A stretch of 64,000 nucleotides of DNA from Cladophialophora immunda (lineage: Eukaryota > Ascomycota > Eurotiomycetes > Chaetothyriales > Herpotrichiellaceae), in the NCBI RefSeq assembly GCF_000835495.1, contig NW_015622541.1, forward strand, positions 1,550,001 to 1,614,000, given 5' to 3'. The notes under the pieces are model-generated. The model did no database searches and was not told the origin of the DNA. It saw only the letters and a program-made list of their open reading frames with translations. Shown here in pieces: positions 1-11,870 of this stretch. Each line of letters starts with the position of its first letter. Position 1 is the first letter of the stretch. The position numbers were made by a program, and so were the translations under genes.

Positions 1-2254
1 CATTTGGGGATACGCACCTTTTCTTTACTAGAGTCAGAGCTGCTGTCCATGTTATTGGGTTGCTCTTGCAGGACTCATGCCACCCTTCTCCTGGTCAGTG
101 TGGCTGTTGGCGCTGTTCGCTCTGTTCCGTCTTCCCGTCGCTGAAAGCCACCTTTATAGAGCAATGCTGTGCGGCTCCGAGATTGCCTTGTCACCTTCCG
201 GCTATTGGAACATGAGAGCTCATTTGGATTGAGTCAGTAGGGGAGTGAAGAAGAATATGTAATCACCAACAACTCGCTCCCCATCGCCGCTGGGAAGACT
301 TATATCCTTGCCTCAGCAGTGTGTTTTGGCTATATATCTTGAGAATCGCACTAAAAGATCCAATGGTATGGCCTGGAGTCTCGAATTGGTTCTAGGCTCC
401 GGTCAGTCTGAGGCACAGCTACGGAAAATGTGCGAGTTGACTCGAGGCATTGAAGCAATGGCGAATGATCTGCAAGTTTAGGAATGTCTGCGTCCGAACG
501 GGCAAGCCAACAGATGTCGACTTGAGACGGCGAAACGCGGAGACCGCTGCCAGCTATCTGGCAGCGCTTGTGAGTTCTTCCGGCACGGGTACGACTCCAG
601 TGGCCTTCTTGCTGCTGATTAATGCACCTCCGAAGGTGTCCTCTGGTACAACAAGAGGAGGTTGGAAGTTGGGTTGATGAGTAAGTCTTTATGATGTGAC
701 CATGAACTATTCCGGAACAGGCTGGAGACAATGTTCAGGGCTCTGTGATTGGCCTGCAGGACTGCGTTAATCTCGACTTGATCCGTTGCTCTCTCCCTGC
801 CAAACGCTCACAAACATCCAGGAAAGAGATCGGTGCAATTTGATATGGCATTCTTGGTGAACCCAGCAGATTATGCCTTTGAGGCATTGGTGAGAGTGAT
901 GCAACATCGCAGGCTGTTCCATCTGTCGTCAAACCCAACTTACAGCTGCCTGCGCGTTTGCGAAGGGCAAACCCATGCGCTTCCGCGAGCAGCCGCTGGA
1001 TTACTGGACAGCTTGTTTGATCTGAATACGAAGAAGAAGTCGGCGAAGGAGGCAGATGCTTTACTCATCATTGTCCGTGCGTGGCTTGTTGGGAAGAGGA
1101 GGAGCAATGGTCTCCCTACTGTCCCAGACGTTAGCTTCTGCAGTGGAATGCCCTCCCGGACTGTCCGCAATTCTTCAAATGATCCTGCAGGATTTGGAAA
1201 CGGTATAGACTCTAACCGTCTTCGGTGTCTTCAGAAAAGAGCTGTTCTGCGTCTTTGCTTGCTGATGGCCTCGAACTTGACAGAAAGCCGGTGCCCACAC
1301 AACTGCGTGTGTCTCACACACTACGGACTAGATCTGTGCGTCTACTAAAGACTTGAAATATTAGCAGGGATGACTGTGGTCGACACATACAACCGTCCCT
1401 AGTAAGGCTGCTACGACTCCGGAAGAGCGTCGATTCGATTGAGACTCTTGGATTAACGTTCGGGGAGTGCCTATGTACTCTGGAGAACCCGTGAAAGATG
1501 GCTTTCTTGTCTGCCTTCAAGCTGCTGCATGTTAATAACCATAGTTCTCCGAACGAAGTCGACAGCAACGTCTTATCACGGTCAAGAGTTTAGGAGCTGT
1601 GCTCGGTTCTCGGACCAGCCTAGACACCGAAAGCCGGGCAGACAGCTCTCGGGAGATGATGTGGTCGGATTCAGGCGCTTTGAAGATCAAGATCTTGGTA
1701 ACTTACAGTTCCGTGCTTGGAAGCCTCTCTTTGAAGGTCAAGGGCACTGGCCGACGACCGGAAAGCAGGTCTCCGATCCATAGTGGTGTGTTATGTAACG
1801 AATGGAAGGGAGAATGCTGGCATGCGCCAGTCACTAGATCTCTTTAGACTTTGGTATCTGCGCTGCATGTCTTCTGCTCAGGAAAAGGCTATCCTACACG
1901 ATGTGGCTGCGATATAGACAGTAAATACGCAGGAGATGGGCTCAGGGGCAAGGCTGCGGCTGTCACGATGTGGCTGAATGCTCCACAGTATAATTGGTGC
2001 AGAGCATTATGTCATCTAGTGAAGTCGCCTCAGTTGAGGCTTTGCCGAAGTTCTCGCAAGGTCTTTTCTTGCAAGCTGCGAAATTCCCCAAAGCTGTATC
2101 ATTCCCGTTGATCCAGACACCATCCATCTCATTACGCCACTTTCTTAGAATCCATTTCTAGTTCCGTTTGCATTTTGGCCTTCTTACACTCTGCATTCTT
2201 ATTTCTTGTCGCCATATTCGTCTTGTCAGGGTCCTACCTCTCCGCGTCCCCATC
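1..2254. other. Left end, no gene supported
   Basis: No recognisable gene. Short coding-like pieces occur on the + strand, for example 368-481 (a 37-codon open stretch) and roughly 1000-1200, but all are soon closed by stops, and I could not link them by plausible introns into a known family. The stretch could be a decayed gene or ordinary intergenic DNA. The last ~100 bp before 2255 are pyrimidine-rich, as expected upstream of the TOM20 start. Confidence 0.4.
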
Positions 2255-2884
2255 ATGAAGACCTCGACGATCGTGTCAATATCTGTCGGGACAGTGGTCA
2301 CCGGGCTGGTTGGTGCGTCGATCCATCGAGAAGAGAAGACTTACACCAAGACTTTTGGCGGCTGACATGCTTTCAGCATATGCCGTCTACTTTGATTACA
2401 GGCGGAGAAACGACCCCGAGTTTCGGAAAGCTCTCAAACGAGAATCGCGGAGGCAAGCCCGGATAGCCAAGGAAGAGGCCGAGTTCCAAGGGAAGCAGCA
2501 ACAGGAAGAGATCAAACGGACAGTCCAGGAAGCCATCGAGGAGGGCTTCCCGACGGACATTGAAGAGAAGGAGGCATTCTTCATGCAACAAATCGCACAG
2601 GGGGAGGCTATGGCCGGTGACGGTCTGTGAAACTATTCCTCTTGCCTGCAACCATGTAGCTGACTCCGCTCCCAGGCTCTGATCCGGTCGGCGCTGCCCT
2701 TTGCTTCTACAAGGGTCTCAAGGTCTACCCCGAACCACAATCACTCATCGGTATCTACGATAACACCGTCCCCAAAGAGATCCTCGAGATCCTCGCCGTC
2801 ATGGTTGCGCAAGATAAGAATCTGAAGGTTGGGTCTTTTGGCGCTGGTAGCGAAGGATCCGACAGTGGACCGGGCGTCGAATAA
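2255..2884 (+). CDS. tom20: Mitochondrial import receptor subunit TOM20
   Basis: Outer-membrane receptor of the TOM complex that binds presequences of proteins imported into mitochondria. Three exons: 2255-2312, 2377-2616 and 2676-2884, with introns of 64 and 59 bp, giving 168 aa. The N-terminus is a hydrophobic anchor ([20 protein letters not shown]) followed by the basic stretch [19 protein letters not shown], the arrangement expected of fungal TOM20. Next comes a charged helix rich in K, E and Q, and then the receptor core with [17 protein letters not shown], which resembles the single TPR-like repeat of the family. The C-terminus is short and Gly/Ser-rich. Length matches fungal TOM20 (about 160-190 aa). 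The start is the first in-frame ATG and places the anchor at the very N-terminus. It is transcribed toward the amine oxidase gene; no functional link is implied. Confidence 0.93.
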
Positions 2885-3965
2885 ACCGTGGGCCCCTTGC
2901 AACGCGACGAAGAGCGACGAAAAAGTGTACCAACAAAAGATTTCTAGTCCCTTTTGGTGACCTGCGCCTGGATGGAGCCACTCTTATCAGATTTCCTCTG
3001 ACGAATCTCGCCTCCCTGTATGAAAGAAAAGGCTGTATACCAGCGCGGGTTGGGGGAATGGGTTTGCTCCGACAAGCGTTCTAACATTGGACATAATTTC
3101 AATCATCGCGCCCCTTTGGCCGATCATCTCAATGAAAAAGATTTTCATGGCTTTACCCGCTGGTTTCTCAGGGACGCGCACAGAGAGAGTTTCGTGCTGT
3201 TTTGCCAGCCAGAGGTCCAAAAAGTGTGATTGCACTGCGCAGGCAGACATGATTGAGCAATGATTTCCCCGTTCGACTGGCGTTAGTGAAGGCTTTGGAG
3301 GGAGCCTTCACGGTTCCCTTCTGATGCACAGCAACTTGTCGACGACCATCTGAGCACTCCTTCTTTCTTACTCACACCAACACTGCATCAGCACGCCTCG
3401 AGCGCTTCCTGATTTCAGTGGTGTTTGTTGAAGTCACCTCCGACTCTTGGGACATCTGCTCAACCGCGGCGGACACAATCTCTACACTGGAAAGAGTAGC
3501 AAGCGTGCCCTGTTCATCGATGATTTCGTCTGCGTTCGCCTCTCATATCCCTTGTGAGAAGTATTTGTTTGGCGCCTTAGTCTGCTGCACATATGCAACA
3601 CATGCTCCCAGATGCCCAGGTCGGTTAGGCTCGACACCTGAGAGATCGCGAATATCCGCCAATTGCTCAATCCGAGCATTTTGCGAGGTAATACTGCAAG
3701 CGGATTCCTCCGAGACGCTCGACAGGCCTTGGGACGACCGAGCCTCATGGCATGAATTCAAATGCGTTCGACTTCCCTTTGCAGTTCAAGCCTTGTCAGA
3801 AGGCGTAGATCCACCATCCATTCAACTTCTCATTTTACAAGGATGCAACAGTTTGCCAGCACTTTACCCATCAGTAAACCCCTCCCCTACCAGATCCGAT
3901 CTTGAGACAAACCATCTAGTCCGGACATTGGAAAGCCAAAGACCAAGACATCATTGTTGGGAAAG
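2885..3965. other. Intergenic, TOM20 to amine oxidase
   Basis: About 1.1 kb without a supported gene. A long open stretch on the + strand (about 3418-4065) overlaps the first exon and intron of the amine oxidase in another frame, has no recognisable motif and is rich in Ser, Cys and Arg, so it looks accidental. The region presumably holds the TOM20 3' end and the amine oxidase promoter. Confidence 0.5.
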
Positions 3966-6195
3966 ATGGCAGTACTGGCTCCCCACCCTTTGGATCCTCT
4001 CACACCTCAGGAGATCTCTCAAGTATGGAAGCCCCTACATAGTGTGGCTTCAAACCACGAGTTGACCGTTTCAGACCGCGAAGCATGTCCGATCCGCTTT
4101 CCCAGATGGCGAAGCATATTTCCGGGTCATCACGCTCGCAGAACCGGCCAAGGCCGAAATGACGACTTTCTTGGAGCATGAGCACACCAAGGGCGCCGTA
4201 ACATCAGAGCCGTCAACAAAGCCAGCTCGTCTCGCCACGGTGCAGGTGTTCCTGGGCCAACCGCGGGACAGCGCGCACTTTTACGAGCTCAAGGTCAACG
4301 TGGACACCGGCGAGGTCGTGGACAAGGAACAGCTCCTCGGTCGGCATCCACACGTCGATGCCAACGACATGCAAAAGACTGAGGCCGCGTGCCTTGGTGA
4401 TAGCCGCGTGCAGGCCGCAATCAAGGAGATGCAACTTCCCGAAGGGGCCGTGGTCAAGATCGAGCCGTGGACGTACGCGACGGATGGGATGAACGACATG
4501 AGTCTGAAGATCACTATGGTATGTCCCTCGCGCGAGCGCTCCCCTTCCTTGACTTTGTTGGATGGTACGGGGGGATGTAAAAGGGGGGGACGCTGATGTG
4601 GAAAACGTGCCAATTCCCAGTGCTATTTCTACATGAAACTGGTCAGTCACCCGGATGCAAACCATTATGCGTACCCGCTGGATCTGTGTGTGGAAATGTC
4701 TGGGGACGCGCGGGTCTTGAAGATCTATCACCTCCCCAACGGCACGTCCAACGAGATCAGCATGACCGCCAAACCGTACGATCGCAGGAAGATCTTCGAC
4801 TCGAGCATCGAGTATCACCCGGACTTGGTGCCCGAGCATCGAACATCCACCAAGCCATTCCACGTCTTGCAGCCGGAAGGCCCATCGTTTACTACCGAAG
4901 GCAACCTCGTACGCTGGGAAAAGTGGCATTTGCGCGTCGGCTTCAACTACCGGGAAGGACTCACCCTGCACGACGTCCGGTATGACGGTCACTCGTTGTT
5001 CTACCGCCTCTCGCTGTCAGAGATGTTTGTGCCCTACGGGGATCCGCGGATGCCGTATGCCCGCAAAGCGGCCTTTGATCTGGGCAACGACGGCGCAGGC
5101 TGCAATGCCAACAATCTGCAGCTGGGGTGCGACTGTCTGGGCCACATCAAATACTTCGACGGCTGGCACGCGACCAGTGCCGGAGATCCGATCAAGCTCC
5201 CCAACGCCGTGTGCTGTCACGAGATCGACGATGGGATTCTGTGGAAACACACCAACTTCCGCACGGGCAATGCCGTGGTCACTCGCTCGAGAGTCTTGGT
5301 GCTGCAGACCATCATCACCGTGAGTAACTACGAGTACATCTTTGCGTTCTACTTCGGGCAGGACGCGTCCTTGCACTATGAAGTGCGGGCGACGGGGATT
5401 GTGTCCACCGTCCCGACCAACGTCGGGGACAAAGTGCCATTTGGCACCACAGTTGCGCCAGGCGTGATGGCGCCATATCATCAGCACCTGTTCTGTCTGA
5501 GGATTGATCCGGCGGTCGGGGGGTGGAAGAATTCTCTCGTGGTCGAGGAGTCGCATGCGATGCCACTCGAGAGCCAGGATCCCACGATCCACAACCCGTT
5601 CGGCGTCGGATACACAACCAGAGCCGAGACAGTGAGGAAAGAATGTGGCTTGGATCTTGACCACACGGTCAACCGAGTCTTCAAGATCGTCAACGAGGGC
5701 GTCACGAACCCCATCACTGAAGGCCCCGTCGGGTACAAACTCGTCCCGTGCTACAGCCAGCTCGTCCTTGCACACCCATCCTCCTACCACGCAAAGAGAT
5801 CCGAGTTCGGCGCGCATGCCGTCTGGGTGACGAGATATCATGACGGGGAGCTGTTCGCAGCGGGCGACCACACGATGCAGTCGCTCGGGGGAGAAGGCAT
5901 TGCCAGCTGGATCGAGAAGCGTCGGCAGCAGGAGGTTTCGGCGGCGGACAATGCTGCCACTGACGTCAAAGATCAAGACATTGTCGTTTGGCACACCTTT
6001 GGATCAACGCACAATCCGCGGGTGGAGGATTGGCCGGTAATGCCATGTGAGAAGATGGTTGTTGGCCTGAAGCCGGTGAATTTCTTCACCCGGAATCCCG
6101 CCATGGATGTTGCACCGTCGACGCAGGAGAGAAATCGGAGTGTGTTGGTGGATGGTGCGACGACTGAGGTGGTGATGAACGGACATTGTCCATAG
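3966..6195 (+). CDS. Copper amine oxidase (topaquinone type)
   Basis: Oxidises primary amines to aldehydes with release of ammonia and hydrogen peroxide, using a copper ion and a self-made topaquinone. Exons 3966-4022, 4075-4518 and 4621-6195 (introns 52 and 102 bp) give 691 aa. The N-terminus HPLDPLTPQEI is typical of the family. The topaquinone precursor is Y404 in SNYEY. The catalytic-base Asp is D320 in AFDLGNDGAG. Copper ligands are H454 and H456 (YHQHLF) and H631 in GSTHNP. All residues needed for activity are present, and the length is normal for fungal peroxisomal or cytosolic amine oxidases. The start is the first ATG in frame; the only upstream in-frame alternative is not ATG. Neighbours do not indicate a pathway, although an aldehyde dehydrogenase lies 2.6 kb downstream on the same strand. 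Confidence 0.95.
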
Positions 6196-8810
6196 CATTC
6201 AGTCACACATGCATTTGCTTGATAGAGAACAGGGCCAAAGTGGTCTTTGACATACAAGTAGGTAGATGGACCATTCTGCCCGTGCGGCGTAGATGTCTTG
6301 GCTTTCGGCTGACCTTCTTGCCCTGTCTGTCCCGCACAAAGAAACACAACATCAAACAAATAAAATCCCATGGGTTTGAAAAAAATAGAAGAGCAAAAAA
6401 AGTCGGTCCCCCACGTCGAGCCTGGGACTTCGCATATCTTGCCAGTGTGTAATCTCACATCGCCAACTCCGGGTGGAAGAGCCTCTGCAGAATCGCTTCC
6501 CTCAAGTGTCACTTCCGATTGCTTAACGTTCCGTAGCATCGTGGTTTGCACACACGAGTACGATGAACGACCCGAAATTCCGAGCAAGGCACGACTGAAC
6601 AAGTGGGAGTGTGAAGCGACGCCCACAGGCTCAAGGGAACCTCCTAACTTTTTGACCATGACAGCCAAGACACAATTTCGCGACAATAATATATATTCTA
6701 CCCAAAGCTCATTGTCCACGTGACTGTGGGTCGATCGGCACAGTTGCCTCCATCCGGGCCTGTATCACCGATGTGCAGCTGTGGTGGCTTCTTCTCTTTC
6801 TCTTCCCCAGCAACACACTGACCCTCCCCATAATCGCCCCCGAACACCGAGCCCAGAAACCCAGAGAGGCAGTCACCACGGCGACAATCACCGCTACAGG
6901 ATTAGTCAAATGCAATAAGCACAGGAAAACAAAAGCCAACCAAAGCTTCTGCCGCTGCTTCTTCCGAACAATGTCTACCTCTACCCCCCTGGCGGTCCTT
7001 GAGTAATCCAAGTTGGTACACACACAAAGATCGTCCATGCGCAGGCACTTGCCATTGGAGACGGGACTCTCGCCGAAAATTCTACGGAATACTCATACTT
7101 CTCGGTGGACATGGCGCACTGGAGGACACAGGTCCAGAACAGGGACTGATTTGTGATCCCGTCTTTTCTGGAAACTATTCCGCGGGCCGCGGGCTCTCCA
7201 GGTTGGGAAATCAAGAGCGATCCAGGACACACCCAGGACACCCAAGGAGAGGTCGAGTCGAGCGAGCGAGCGATGCGAGCGAGATGGGCAAGTATTCCGT
7301 ACGAGGGACAGTTCAACCCTGGGACCCATGACTTGCGGCAGGATACAACGCCACATCAGCCCCGCGCCGACGAAAACAGCCCTCTCTTTTGCAGGGGCAG
7401 TCGTGCCCCTCCATCCCTCTACGGCATCCCCCAAGAGGAACTAGCGGGGAGGGGGAGGGGAGGACGCGAAGCAACCACAGTTTTCGTATCCCAGAATTGC
7501 ATTTCTTTTTGTCGTGTCAATGTCAATGCTCACGCTCCTGCTCACAGACAAGGGTCGGTCGTTCTAGGAGATAGGTAATCATCGACAATCTACTGTATAT
7601 ACTTGGCGGAGCAATGTCTCTCCGTCCAACCCTGTTCTCGTACGGAAAGACCTCAGGGGCTTTTTCTCCATGTAGCCGACTTGCAGCCACACGCATCTCG
7701 TCCGTATACCCTTTCTCCGAAGCATAGCTAGGGAGCTTGGTCGATCCACCAGAGGCCTGGTCCCCCTTCTCAACCCCTAACTGGAAAAGGGCACGAGGAC
7801 TCAATTATGCACATCAGATCGTTCCTTACTCCGACGTCTGGCTCGATCTAGACATTGTTGAGGCCGCCGGGCCTCGGAGCCGATGTGTTGATATCGAACA
7901 ATCTTAGCAGTCTCGCTCTCCCAAGATAGCGAGGGGAGCTAGGCACCAGTAGCTATACGGAGCTATGTGGCCTCTCATTTCTTTTCGCTCAGTAGTGGTG
8001 GTACTACTCGGCTAGCCTCGGGGGCAAGGTAAGATCTGACCAGGAAAACGAGCAAAGCAAAGCCGCAAATGGATCTCACACCAGACGGGACCTTCGTCCG
8101 GTCATCCTTTGGACCAGGCCAAAGTTCAAGCTCCCCCAGAGACGGCTCACCGGGCACAGGTCCTTGTCTCGATCGGACGGAGGACGAGTACGAGTCGGCT
8201 CCTCCCTCAGGCCAGCTGCTACCTGAACAACAACAGTCGAATCGATACCCCTCTTTCGAAACATTGCCACAGCAGCTCGTGCCCCAGCCTAGTCTCCGCG
8301 ACTGTCCAATCCCCTCACTCCATCTCACAGCGCATCGAACCCTCTTTGGCCCTTGAGACCTCCGTCTCTTACTGTTCTGATCTCCTTTGATCCACTAAGA
8401 GTCTCAGACCGTTGTCTGACCTGCCTCTCAACCCCGCAGTTGGACGCGACCTTCCAATCGCCCCCCAACCTGAGTGACGGAATTCCAGCGTCCACCTGCT
8501 GCATTCTGCCCGCTCGACCTCTGGGTCAGTGGATCAGCCCGACTCCATTCTCGTGTCTACTGGCTCGGTCCATAGGAAAGCGAAAGAAGAAGTTTTGGGC
8601 TGTGGATATCATTGCGTTGATGGAGAGTTGGCCCTTCCCCGCGCATGAAGTATTTGAAATAAAGCTCTCTCTGCCCTCGGTGCTCGTCTGCTCTCCTTCT
8701 TCTCTTCTTGTCTATTACAAAAGTCTGCGACTTTTCCAATTCTGTTGTGATACCCATCGAAGTTTTTTTTGTGTTCAAATCGAATTTCAAAAGATATCAA
8801 CATTGTCACC
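6196..8810. other. Gene-poor stretch upstream of aldA
   Basis: About 2.6 kb with no firmly supported gene. It contains a weak membrane-protein candidate on the minus strand (6709-7038, listed separately). At 6395-6470 there is a minus-strand tRNA-like relic followed by seven T residues (see findings). From about 8060 to 8800 the + strand is strongly pyrimidine-rich, with CT tracts just before the aldehyde dehydrogenase start. This is typical of a strong fungal promoter and 5' UTR. Confidence 0.5.
6709..7038 (-). CDS. Possible small membrane protein, unassigned
   Basis: An open frame of 109 codons. The middle holds one clear hydrophobic segment (WLAFVFLCLLHLTNPVAVIV and onward) preceded by a basic patch (RKKQRQK) and followed by another basic patch (GKRKRRSHH). 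That could be a single-pass membrane protein with flanking positive charges. The N-terminal part contains LCVC and could extend into an upstream exon. Against it: no family is recognised, another frame of the same stretch is also coding-like, and no splice sites decide the matter. Treat as a weak prediction. Confidence 0.22.
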   Translation of the reverse strand: MDDLCVCTNLDYSRTARGVEVDIVRKKQRQKLWLAFVFLCLLHLTNPVAVIVAVVTASLGFWARCSGAIMGRVSVLLGKRKRRSHHSCTSVIQARMEATVPIDPQSRGQ

Positions 8811-10360
8811 ATGTCTCTCACAGCAAAGATCGAGACCCCCAGCATCACGTACGAGCAACCGTTGGGCTTGTACATTGACGGCAAGTGGGTGAAGGGTGTC
8901 GAGGGCAAGACCTTTGAGACCATCAACCCCACCAACGAGAAGCCCATCATCGCCGTCCACGAGGCCGGTCCCGAGGGTAAGTTTTGTCAACCGCTTGCGA
9001 TGTCCCGCAGCTTGCTGACTTGTTCTCCTCGTCAGATGTCGACATCGCCGTCAAGGCTGCCCGCAAGGCTTTCAATGGCGTCTGGGGCCAGACCCTCCCC
9101 AGTGTGCGAGGTCAGATGCTGACCAAGCTCGCCGACCTCTTCGACGAGTACTCGGATACCCTCGCGGCGATTGAGTCCTTGGACAACGGCAAGGCCCTGT
9201 CCATGGCCAAGGTCGATGTTCAGCTGTCTTCTGGCTGCTTGAGATACTACGGTGGTTGGGCAGACAAGATCCACGGCAAAACCATCGACACAGACCCAGA
9301 GACCTTCAACTACACAAGACACGAAGCCGTGGGCGTCTGCGGTCAGATCATCCCATGGAACTTCCCTCTGCTCATGTGGGCCTGGAAGATTGGTCCTGCC
9401 TTGGCCACCGGTAACACCGTTGTCTTGAAGACTGCTGAACAGACACCTCTGTCCGGTCTGTTTGCCGCCACTCTCTGCGAGAAGGCTGGCTTCCCCGCTG
9501 GTGTCGTCAACATCATCTCTGGCTTCGGCAAGACCGCCGGTGCTGCCATTGCCTCCCACATGGACATTGACAAGGTCGCCTTCACTGGCTCGACCGTCGT
9601 GGGCCGCACCATCCTGCAAGCCGCTGCCAAGTCCAACCTGAAGAAGGTCACCCTCGAGCTCGGTGGCAAGTCCCCCAACATTGTCTTCAACGACGCCAAC
9701 ATTGACGACGCCATCTCGTGGGTCAACTTTGGTATTTTCTTCAACCACGGCCAGTGCTGCTGTGCCGGCTCCCGGATCTACGTCCAATCTGGCATCTACG
9801 ACAAGTTCATCCAGGCCTTCAAGGAGCGGACCGCCAAGAACGTCGTCGGCGACCCATTCAAGGCCGACACCTTCCAGGGCCCCCAGGTCAGCAAGCTCCA
9901 ATTCGACCGCATCATGAACTACATCCAGTCCGGCAAGGAGGCTGGTGCCAAGGTCGAGACCGGTGGTGAGCGCCACGGCAACGAGGGCTACTTCATCCAA
10001 CCGACTATCTTCTCCAACGTCAGCGAGGACATGAAGATCATGCAAGAAGAGATCTTCGGCCCCGTCTGCGCCATCAGCAAGTTCGAGACCGAGGACGAGG
10101 TGATCCGGCTGGGCAACGAGACCACCTACGGTCTCGCCGCGGCCGTGCACACGACCAACCTCAACACCGCCCTCCGCGTGGCCAACGCCCTCAAGGCCGG
10201 CACCGTCTGGGTCAACAACTACAACATGCTCAGCCACCAGGTGCCCTTCGGCGGCTTCAAGGAGTCTGGTATCGGCCGTGAGCTCGGCAAGTATGCCCTG
10301 TCCAACTACACCCAGGTCAAGTCCGTCAGGATCCGACTTGGCGGTGCCCTCTTTGGATAA
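8811..10360 (+). CDS. aldA: NAD(P)-dependent aldehyde dehydrogenase, AldA-like
   Basis: Oxidises aldehydes such as acetaldehyde to acids. Exons 8811-8976 and 9036-10360 (intron 59 bp) give 496 aa, the usual class 1/2 ALDH length. Catalytic Glu is E263 in VTLELGGKSPN. The nucleophile is C297, the middle of three cysteines in FNHGQCCCAG. The cofactor-binding regions IIPWNFPLLM and AFTGSTVVGRTI, and the C-terminal FGGFKESGIGRELG, are intact. From memory it closely resembles Aspergillus nidulans AldA of the ethanol/acetaldehyde route, so the symbol is given by similarity only. The upstream CT-rich tract and NNC-rich codon use suggest high expression. It could also serve amine catabolism with the copper amine oxidase upstream, but that is inference from proximity. 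Confidence 0.95.
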
Positions 10361-10948
10361 ACAGGGTCACAGCAACCTCCAAACCAAAAAAGAAAAAGAA
10401 AAATCTCAAAAAGAAAGGGAAGAGCAGTAGTCATGACGAAGAGAAACGAAACAGTTTTTGTCACGCAAAGTCAAAAGGCATGGATGGTGAGATGTGGATG
10501 TCGGAATCCTGTCGAAGAATGGTCCTCCTTTCCAGGTTCCTTCGTTCTAGCACGCACAGCTTGGGGCTAGTTTTACATCCTATGCACGGGGCTGGCGCTG
10601 CCGGGTTCAAAATCTTGCGGGTTCTGCTGGCTCGCCTAGTTATGTAGGCAGTCCTCTTGCTGCATGTAAAATGGATAATGAAGAGTTTATGAACATCTGA
10701 TGCGCGAAACTTCTAGCACGACAGTTCTCTTGACGTACTTGCTTTGGGGCTTTTGCCTACTATTTGCCTTCGCTTTGCATTTCGTTGCGTTGCGTTGCGT
10801 TACCCTTACTCTTTCCCACCGTCGCTCTCGATATTTTGGATGTTATACTTGATACTAATGTGAATTGATGCAAAGTAAAATGGTTGTCCTTTGTGTAATT
10901 GTATTCGCCCCATCTCAAGATCTGCACAAGGTAATAGTATATAATCTG
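10361..10948. other. 3' region of aldA, no gene
   Basis: About 590 bp. It contains an A-rich stretch directly after the aldA stop (10385-10425), which is probably 3' UTR, and short GCGTT-type repeats near 10785-10800. Nothing else is supported. The next gene converges from the other strand. Confidence 0.5.
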
Positions 10949-11162
10949 CTACTCTGCTCCTGTTTCTGGGTCTTGAATAAACTGTTGGTAGGTCCTGCGA
11001 TCGAAAAGAGTCATGATCCCTGAAGCTATTATAATGGACAGCGGGATCCTTATGAGAAAATGCCAACACACTAATTGGCCCGTCATTAGTTCAACCCCGC
11101 TCTCCGTCTTCTCTTCTCACATACTTACAATATCGCTCCGCAGGTTTGCCGTCCCGGCGCAT
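10949..11162 (-). CDS. 51-residue single-pass membrane protein, unassigned
   Basis: A two-exon model: exon 1 11162-11129, intron 11128-11071 (58 bp, GTAAGT donor, CTAATGACG branch-like site, TTAG acceptor), exon 2 11070-10949. The spliced frame is open for 51 codons and ends in TAG. The protein starts MRRDGKPAERY, then has a hydrophobic stretch (FLIRIPLSIIIASGIMTLF) and a polar tail DRRTYQQFIQDPETGAE. Size and layout resemble small mitochondrial or ER membrane proteins, but I do not recognise the family. Support is the clean splice sites, the open frame and the coherent membrane topology. The unspliced frame of the same exon is much less protein-like. Additional 5' exons are possible. Confidence 0.5.
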
Positions 11163-11870
11163 ATATGAATGAGCGTATGTACTCGTAGTGACATAGGTAG
11201 TTACATACGTATGTATGGAGTACATCTGTCATATCTAGGTATGTACCACGTAGTCCAGCAATCTCTCTCCTCCTCCTCCTCCTCCTCCTGCATCTCGGGC
11301 GTAATTCCTCGTCTCCTCATTCTCGACCGAGAACAACCGCGCGTCACATGACGAGGCTCCCAGCAGCCCGCACCCAACACGGCGGGTGATTGGTCCGGCA
11401 CACGTTGATCCCTTGCGCGGGCTCGGTTCGATTTTCTCTTTCCGCCGTATTTAATATCTTTGGAGGTGTGGAAAGGAATCGTGCGGGTACTGCGTGGACA
11501 TATATATCTACGAATATCCAGTACGAGTACACGGTGCGGAGCAGGTATATGGTGTATATCGCTTCCCTCTCTTCTTCCTTCTCTTTTCGTTTCACTCGGT
11601 CTCTCAGCGCCGCTGTTTTCTCCGATCTTCAGCAACAGTGGTCCGGATTCCGCATATAATACTACACCGGCTTGCTCTGAGCTGAAAAGGGATCGAAAAT
11701 ACGCAGTGCTGGGGAGTGGTGGAGAAGGTTGGTTTCTTCCGACGAGGCCGGGATTAAGGAATCCCACCAAGGGCGACGATCGGATTTCTATCTATCCTTG
11801 CGCAAGAATAACAGGGAGAGAGCCGTTTACTCTTTTGGCCCCTTCTTGCTACGAACACAAGAGAAGACGC
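11163..11870. other. Intergenic with microsatellites
   Basis: About 700 bp between divergent genes. It holds a GTATGTA-like run at about 11170-11250, a (CTC)n microsatellite at 11268-11289 and short TATA-rich runs near 11500. The frame of the hemerythrin protein stays open upstream to 11460, so a longer 5' end cannot be excluded. Confidence 0.45.

Noticed and set aside
833..1348. 171-codon open frame on the + strand
   Set aside because: No motif, unusual composition, and overlapping frames look equally plausible. Not enough to call a gene.
3418..4065. 215-codon open frame on the + strand
   Set aside because: It overlaps the amine oxidase first exon and intron in another frame and shows no family features.
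4213..4992. Long minus-strand frame inside the amine oxidase gene
   Set aside because: Shadow of a GC-rich coding region; the + strand frame has all catalytic residues.
9032..10237. 401-codon minus-strand frame within the aldehyde dehydrogenase
   Set aside because: Shadow frame rich in Gly, Val, Leu and Asp, as expected opposite a codon-biased gene.
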